Shown here one piece after another: positions 57,501 to 64,000 of a stretch of 64,000 nucleotides of DNA. Source of the stretch: Blastobasis lacticolella (lineage: Eukaryota > Arthropoda > Insecta > Lepidoptera > Blastobasidae); contig LR990050.1 in assembly GCA_905147135.1 (NCBI GenBank), positions 12,770,001 through 12,834,000 of the forward strand, in the 5' to 3' direction. The notes under the pieces are model-generated. The model saw only the letters and a list, made by a program, of their open reading frames with translations, had not been told where the DNA came from and made no database searches. The translations under genes and the position numbers were made by a program. Each line of letters opens with the position of its first letter. Position 1 is the stretch's first letter.

Positions 57501-58254
57501 GTAGTTGTGAAGTTTCAGCGTTAGCGTAGCCACAACTTTCCACCACGCGGTATGGGAGTGCAGTCACCTTTCAGTGTTCCCGAGAACACATAGCGATAGA
57601 CATTCACGCCGACCAAGCGGAAAAATTGAAAAGAAATCATTATATCAAAACTGGCGTTAAGTGAAAGATCCATATGACATTCTAGTGAAAGGGTTGGTAA
57701 TGCCCAGAATAGAGGGGAAGTTTATTGCCGGCCTTGAAGCTTTTCGTGTAATCGTGACCGCCATCAACCGGCTGATTGCTATCCATTTATTTTCATTATC
57801 TAAACATTCAGATAATGAAAATAAATGGATAGCAATCAGTTTCGAAATTTCAAAATTTAATCATTCTATTATGAACCATTAGATTAAAATTATTTTGATT
57901 TTTAATTAATGATAATAATTATGGCTACTATCCTATTCTCCAATATGTTAACAGAATCATGAACAATAAATTTTCTGAGAAGGAGAGTTGCGTGCAAGCT
58001 TTCAAAATTCTATTGAACTCTGCAATGGGTTATGTAAGTTCGATGCGATACGATTTGAGGTTTTTTGCGATAGCTCATTTCCATGAAGGCTTGGAAAACT
58101 TTCACTGAATCACCGACAGTTACCTGGGAAACGGGTCTAGTCTAGGTCTAGACTTGGGAATGAAATGAGGTATCCTGGCTGCCGCGTTGCACAACCTATA
58201 CAGAAGTGACAATAACGTGTGTGTGGACTAAATTGTGCTATACCTACCGCCGCA
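54561..58254. other. Spacer between the divergent NAD synthetase and carboxypeptidase genes
   Basis: No gene recognised. It contains a fragment of the dispersed 250-bp repeat (55047-55100), a reversed RTE tail with catcatcatcatcgtcctagc (55487-55508) and a perfect palindrome (57772-57839). Frames such as 55248-55478, 56531-56722 and 57661-57882 have no recognisable domain. Promoters for both flanking genes should lie in this spacer, but I see no clear core elements. Confidence 0.5.
57772..57839. repeat. Perfect palindrome, 30-bp arms, 8-base loop
   Basis: The arm 57772-57801 (ctgattgctatccatttatt and on) is matched exactly in reverse by 57810-57839; the loop is aaacattc. Arms of 30 identical bases imply recent formation or active maintenance. 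Confidence 0.92.
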
Positions 58255-61200
58255 ATGGACGACAAACCATTACCCTCAGATGAAGAGGACATGGAGGATG
58301 AGAAAGAAAACCAACCAGCCGCTAGTGAAGATGGAAACGTAACTTGTGCAGTGTATGAAGAAGGTATGTTTAACTGCATTGAAATTGAACCTAGTTTACT
58401 TTTCAAATATATTTATTATATGCCACATGAAACACTGCGTAGCAATAGATAATGATAATCAGTAACGTGATTACAGTCGAACAAACATTAGGCTGAACAG
58501 AGATTCTAACAGAGCGCGTCGTTTTGTATACAGCCCGTGTGTAGACTTATTTTATATTTTGTTTGGCCTACGTCTGTAGTTTACATGCTTTGCTTCGAAA
58601 GTTGTTAATTTTAGCTATCCATCTTCATATGGCAATTTTCACACAAACTTTAATTTGAATTCGTTTATAATGTTCGTAAAAAGTTCAAGGTAATAAAATA
58701 AGTACATAGTTACTTTTTACTCACTTACCACTACCTACCCACTGCTTATGGGCGGCCTACAATTTAATTAGATGTTGAACAGATGTGTTTACAAATTTAT
58801 TCATGGAATTACTGCTGATTAACTCCATCTCAAAGAGCCGTCCCTAAATTTACCATATCATTATTAGTGTTAGCCATCTCCTTATATTACATAATAAGAT
58901 AAAAGAGAAGATAAATTTATCGTAATGGAAAAGATACGCCGTATGGTAACCCTACTTCTATATCGTATTTAAAGTATGCTTCAAATTAACGTTAAATTGA
59001 AATGACTACTTCCGTAACCTTACGATGTCACTTTCCATAATTCGTGAAATCGGCATGAATGCCCTTGACGTCACCAATCACCTGATAAAGTCCGCGATCG
59101 AAAGCTGGCATTAGTAGGGCAATCGTCTTCCAATAGCCGAAAATACGCCCTTACACGACATCGCCAGTTGGTTTCCGACCGCCGCGCCACTCGCCCGGCT
59201 CGCCATCCCATGATTAGCATTAGTCCGGTTGTCATGACGACGAGAACCCTAGCGTCACAAAGGTGATAACAATGATTAGATAGTCAACACGCCCCTCCAG
59301 TCGAGAGCCGCTTACTCACCAGAAGAACTTGCCTAAGATGCTATGGTGGAAGCAGATAGAGAGACACAGCGGTAACATTATGATGCTAGAAAGAGAAGAA
59401 GAAAAGACGCGGCGGTACGTCGAAAAGACAACCCTGACACTCAATCTGCCCCCCAGAGACCCAGTGATGCAGGACCATCTTTTGATTTCAAACTTAGAGC
59501 AAGTGAAGTCGTTGCAAGCCTCTTTGTTTCCAATATGCAACAAAGGTAAAACTTTCATAGGTAATTGAATGTTTTCATTTTCTATAACATATAGGTTTGA
59601 TAGGAACAGTGAAAGAAAACATCGTGATGAAACCTATACATCCAGGCAATTTTAATTTCAATTTCGATTTCAATTTCTTTATTTCTTTCAATTGAATGTG
59701 TAACCATAACCGAATCTGGTCAGGTTCCCCTGTAAACAGGGTCACGGAGGTCAGATGGCAGTCTCTTCACTGTAATTACCTGATCTGTAAAACCTTGGAT
59801 TATGGTCAAGACGGACCCCGGGCCCTCATGTGCGAGAGCACACCGGGACATTAACGCCAAGATGGTTATATGGTTGATAGGTACAGTGGACAAAATAAAT
59901 AGATTTAGAAATTTGAGCATTTATTTAAATAGACATTTAATTACAAGTGTCTTTGTTTAAAGTCTACAACAAGTCGTAGTTTAAGCAATGTGTGTTTAAC
60001 TTTAGATAATATCCTTCGAATTAGTTTGTTGTTAGTTCAAACAAATTACAATTTTAACTTTCTTTGAACCTATTATGTCAAAAATACCTAGTTAGCTACA
60101 AAAGCTTTCCACACGCAAACAGTTTCGGGGTTTATCATGTTTTCATTTTCGTTTAAAGTTGGAAGGACTCAATATTACGTCGGAAAGCCTTTAGCAATAC
60201 GCTTCTGATTCGATAGCCTCGCGTGCCAATTGACGTATTGTGGAACATGAAATGTGTACCTAACTACTTACAATTAAAAATAGAAGTGTTCACTTTTTTA
60301 CTTTAAGTGAAGCAGAAACTAATTGACTGATTGACTGACTGACTAATCAACACAGCTCAGAAGCAAGTGATAACTAGGATTTTGTTTTGGCATTTTTCAA
60401 AGTAGGTACCAGGGTAAAACTTGAAATAAGGGTGAATGAAACGGACGGTGAAAGAACGGAATAACACACAGCCTAATCAAGCCTAGCTAGCTAATAATAT
60501 GAATCATAATATATAAATTGCCAAATCTATTTAATGGGCTTACTTCCGAGTTATCACTTCCAACTTACATTGTAATAAGTGAAAGTAGGCCAGTAATCCT
60601 GAAAAGGCCGAAATCAATCAAATTTTACTTTAACTCACCGATTAAACCTTCTTTTCCAGGCACATTAATATCAAACTTTCTACAGAATAACATAAAAACA
60701 AACCAGCTGGAGATAAATACTGATATAAGAACATTAAGAACTACTGCAAAACTTAAAGAGCCCCGAGATTTGTTTGCTTTGCCCAAAGAACTCGATTGCC
60801 CTCAACAAGCGCCGCGGTGGCCTTCAGAATGTCAAGTAAGTAGTCGAGTATCACGCACACACTACTACTCTACGCCTGGAGTAAACGGTCTTTTTCTGAA
60901 ATGTATCTTTAATGGGTTAATCTATCTGACCCCTACGGGAAAAGGCGTTATATTTACATACAATATACCGTATATTGTATGTAAAGGTTGTTTTTTAGAA
61001 GCGGAGAACTTTAAATTGAAATAAAACAAAGAAAAATGTATTTAGTATCAGCTTTATTGAAAACATAATTTTATGGCACATATGTTTAAATACGATTTTG
61101 GTCATATGGCCCTCGTGTGTTTATTAACTTAATCATGCACCCAAAAGTGAACTTCATGGCCGAACAAAATTTTGTATGGGGAATGAAACGAACATCAACG

Positions 61201-64000
61201 AATCATTTCACGTTGGCTACCGAAATTATGTGATCTAAGACATTACTTTCTTTGGAGATATGTCGAGTCACTTTTCTACACCGATAAACCAAAAACGATC
61301 GAACACAACATTCGATGAGTTATTAACGAAATACGGCCGCAATTGTTGCGAAAAGTGTATGAAAATAGAATTTCCAGATTGGGCCATCTACGCGCCAGTC
61401 ACGGCAGCCACATGCCTAAATTATATTTAAACATAAATGCCATAAAATATCTCTCCAATAAAGCTACTTTCTGATATTTAATTCTTTGTATTTATTTTAT
61501 TTAAATTTAAAGTTCTCCGTTTCTAAAAAACACCCTTTGTGCATTAACGGTTTGTTGAATATATAATTTGAGACTATTGGGGCCCATATTTTTACTAATA
61601 GTACGAACAAACTTTAAAAAGTAACTCTTGAGAGCGCATTATCAAGTAGGTATCAACTATAATATACCTACTTTCTACAAGCGACTTCGTCGGCGTAAAA
61701 TTCGGTCATTTTTATAGATAAAAAGTAGCGTAGGTATGTCCTTCGTTACCGCTTTCCTCTATTGCTGCTAAACTTCATCAAAATCCGTTCAGTAGTTTTT
61801 GCGTGAAGGAGTAACATGCACCCAACCATCCTTACAAAGTTTCGCATTAATAATATTAGTAGGATTTTTCCCGCGAATCCGTCCGCGCAAAATTCTATTA
61901 TAACGTTGTTCCAGACCCGTTCCCGCGGGAGAACATTAATTTCGGGATAAACTGTAGACATATATAAATTATAACATATGTGTTATTCCGGGCTATAAGC
62001 TATAGGTACTGCTATTGCTGCCAAATTTCATTAAAATCCGTTCAGTAGTTTAAGAGTAAAGAAGTACCAAACATCCACGAATGACTAAACCTCGAATTGA
62101 TCTCCATTTCTGACTTAGTCTTCAGAGACTCCTCAGATGTTTATGAAGATAGAATATGAAAACAATAATCAATATTCAGGTTGTGGAAGAAAGAATACAA
62201 CATTTAGTATGGAGCCCAGCGACACCGGAGCCGTACTATGTCCCCACAGGAAAAGAGCTGAAACCACAGCCAGTGGGTGAAGATGCCGGCACTGTCATAT
62301 TCCAGTATTACCCAATGAGTGCTGTCAACTATGTAAGTGTTATATACATTAACCGACAGAGTTTATGTAGTTTGGACTTTTGGAGCCGTTGAAGGCGTCC
62401 AAAAAGGGGAGAAAATAATGTAAAAGTGCTTATAAACGCCCAGATTTAAGATTTAAAAGTATCCAAGAAAGCAAGCAACTCAAGCAAGACAAACCAAATT
62501 ATGTAGGCCTACTTTCTTCGACATAGATCTTTGGGTAAGCAGGAGGGCTGATTATAAATAGTGGACTGGTGATAAATAAAAGAGTTTAAATCGGTGAATA
62601 GTAAAAGAGTTACAATTGTTTAAAACGAGGCGTACCGTCGCATATGGAAACCCCAACACGGTAGGAGTAATCAAAGGCTTCCCTTCCGTATTTTCAGTTC
62701 AGCCGTTCGACAGTGGGTGGATCCCGCTTGTTTCTCTCAGCATGTGCTACCGTCGGAGCAGAGGACGAGCTACGTTTCGAATCCCGGTTCGAGAGTGGGA
62801 ACCTAGCCAAGGCCATCCGGATTACATCGGCATACTACGAGTTGCATCTACGTACAGACTTGTACACCAGCCGGCACATGCAGTGGTTCTACTTTAGAGT
62901 CTCTAATACGAAGAAGCAGACCATGTACCGGTAAATGTGGACGACAACATTTACATGTTTGCATTATATGCTACATATCAAATACATATATCTCAAATAT
63001 GAAATAGACAAAGACAAACCCCAAATTGGCTAAAGCAATTCATCTACAAAATCTAGCATGCCTATACACCAACAAACATTATCTGACGTATTCTCTCTTA
63101 CAGTCTCCCTCGTACCCAATAATACATGCCAACTTTACTAGTACTGTTACTGGTAGGAGCTGCTCCATAACGAGACGTATACTCTTGTTAAATATTACAG
63201 GTTCTCGATAGTGAACCTGTCTAAGGCAGAGAGCTTGTATAACGAGGGCATGCGACCTTTGTTGTACTCCACGAAGGACGCCCAGCTGCATTCGATCGGT
63301 TGGCGGCGGTGCGGCGACAATATTGCATATTACAAGAACGATTCTACGTAAGCCCATGGATTCTATAAAATATTGTAACGCTTGCAAACATTTTCTGATA
63401 ATAAGGCTAAGAAAAATATATGTATATGTGAAGAAAAAGACAACAGATGACAGTCCATCTGATGGAAAGTAGAACTAGATAACTCTCGGCCATGTGCCAA
63501 GAAACAATGTTTGTGTAGTTAGGTTCTGATTTCAAGGATAATGTATCAATAAATGTAAAAACACAATGTTGAAATGCCGTCGCCAAATGAAATATTAGCT
63601 TTTGCAAAATGTCGAGAAACTCCGAGCATAGCCATTCGAATAGAATTTCACTTTTTCCATTACGAGAGTTCGTAAACTAAGGTAGGTCATTAGGTCTGAT
63701 AACTAAATTAACATTTGATTTCAGATGTGAAGAAGAAGAACAATTTCCTAGTTACACATTGACTTTCAACATAGAATTCCCCCACACAGACGATGTGGTC
63801 TACATAGCGCACTGTTACCCATACACATATTCGGATTTACAAGAATATCTGTCCCGATTGCAATCACATCCTATCAAGTCGACTTATTCAAAGTTAAGGC
63901 TTTTATGCAGGACACTAGCGGGCAATAATGTGTATTATTTGACTATTACTGCACCTTCTAATCCAAGTGATCTTGAACCAAAAGTACGTCGGACAGACAT
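58255..64000 (+). CDS. Cytosolic carboxypeptidase (CCP/AGBL, Nna1-like), 5' exons, cut at right edge
   Basis: Member of the M14 cytosolic carboxypeptidase family, which removes glutamates from tubulin and other proteins; the sequence is closest in feel to the CCP2/3 (AGBL2/3) branch. Exons are 58255-58363, 59306-59545, 60660-60835, 62180-62332, 62698-62930, 63201-63347 and 63725 to the edge. All phases agree, giving about 444 residues so far. The N-terminus is acidic ([12 protein letters not shown]). Exon 3 has [12 protein letters not shown] and PRWPSECQ; exon 4 has [11 protein letters not shown]; exon 5 has [12 protein letters not shown], then [10 protein letters not shown] and HMQWFYF; exon 7 has [17 protein letters not shown] and [17 protein letters not shown]. 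These are signature stretches of the CCP N-terminal domain and the start of the peptidase domain. The zinc-binding HxxE motif lies past the window. The exon 2 acceptor (tcgag|ag) is the weakest border; it was chosen because it keeps frame. Confidence 0.9.
59606..59870 (+). repeat. SINE, first family, with an internal insertion
   Basis: gaaagaaaacatcgtgatga, then a short (tttcaattt)n-like insertion at about 59648-59690. The body resumes at gaatgtgtaaccataaccga, cagggtcacggaggtcagat and ends aacgccaagatggtt. It lies in carboxypeptidase intron 2. Confidence 0.8.
60953..60985. repeat. Perfect palindrome, 15-bp arms
   Basis: tttacatacaatata and its reverse complement around ccg. It borders the left arm of the inverted-repeat element that starts at about 60981. 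Confidence 0.85.
60981..61540. mobile_element. Non-autonomous inverted-repeat element (about 560 bp)
   Basis: The left arm 60981-61026 (gttttttagaagcggagaac within it) is matched in reverse by 61492-61539 (gttctccgtttctaaaaaac). The arms are about 46 bp with a few differences. No coding sequence. It lies in carboxypeptidase intron 3; the target duplication was not resolved. Confidence 0.7.
61670..62090 (+). repeat. Dispersed repeat (aaatccgttcagtagttt family), two partial copies
   Basis: aacttcatcaaaatccgttc (61771) and atttcattaaaatccgttca (62026) each lead into cagtagttt and a gaag-type segment. The first continues with catccttacaaagtttcgca. This motif is a familiar dispersed sequence in lepidopteran genomes; its class is not evident here. 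Confidence 0.6.

Noticed and set aside
60518..61024. 168-codon + frame as a single-exon gene
   Set aside because: Only 60660-60835 is coding: it is carboxypeptidase exon 3. The rest is intron and an inverted-repeat element.
1..64000. CRISPR arrays, operons or bacterial insertion sequences
   Set aside because: No regularly spaced repeats of that kind. Introns, SINEs and LINEs show an animal genome.

Overview
The window is animal nuclear DNA, almost certainly from a moth or butterfly (inferred, not proven). It is AT-rich. It holds small spliced exons with GT/AG borders, tRNA-headed SINEs, fragments of RTE- and Jockey-type LINEs, many miniature inverted-repeat elements, and gene families typical of insects. 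There are no bacterial operons, CRISPR arrays or ribosomal RNA genes. Genes occupy little of the window; transposon debris fills most introns and spacers.

Layout. (1) 1-11.4 kb: a 9.9-kb element (1421-11298) with the layout of an LTR retrotransposon. It has direct repeats of about 3.34 kb, termini TGTGATGG...CCATCACA, a 4-bp target duplication (ATGG) and a purine tract before the right repeat, but no coding capacity. It is inserted in a SINE. (2) 12.6-13.1 kb: two tandem copies of a 257-bp unit. (3) 13.3-22.4 kb: two insect gustatory receptor (7tm_7) genes on the + strand. The upstream one retains only its last two exons. The downstream one is complete in four exons (402 codons plus stop), with LINE and SINE insertions in its introns. 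(4) 23.9-36.2 kb: two predicted genes for very small secreted peptides (74 and 52 residues) built from tiny exons, mostly joined in phase 1. A hAT-type MITE, a 982-bp fold-back element and LINE debris surround them. (5) 39.0-53.0 kb, minus strand: the gene for glutamine-dependent NAD+ synthetase, with eleven coding exons that join in frame into 690 codons. Its catalytic residues fall at the canonical positions E45, K114 and C175, and the SGGVDS loop is at 357-362. The 3' end of its last recognised exon, including the splice donor, is repeated three times with a 61-bp period. (6) 58.3-64.0 kb, + strand: the N-terminal seven exons of a cytosolic carboxypeptidase (CCP/AGBL family), cut by the right edge of the window.

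The genes do not form an obvious pathway. They represent chemosensation, secreted peptides, NAD+ synthesis and, by family, tubulin deglutamylation. The most unusual items are the non-coding LTR-like element with its repeated hairpins, the small-exon peptide genes, the triplicated splice donor in the NAD synthetase gene, and several long perfect palindromes.
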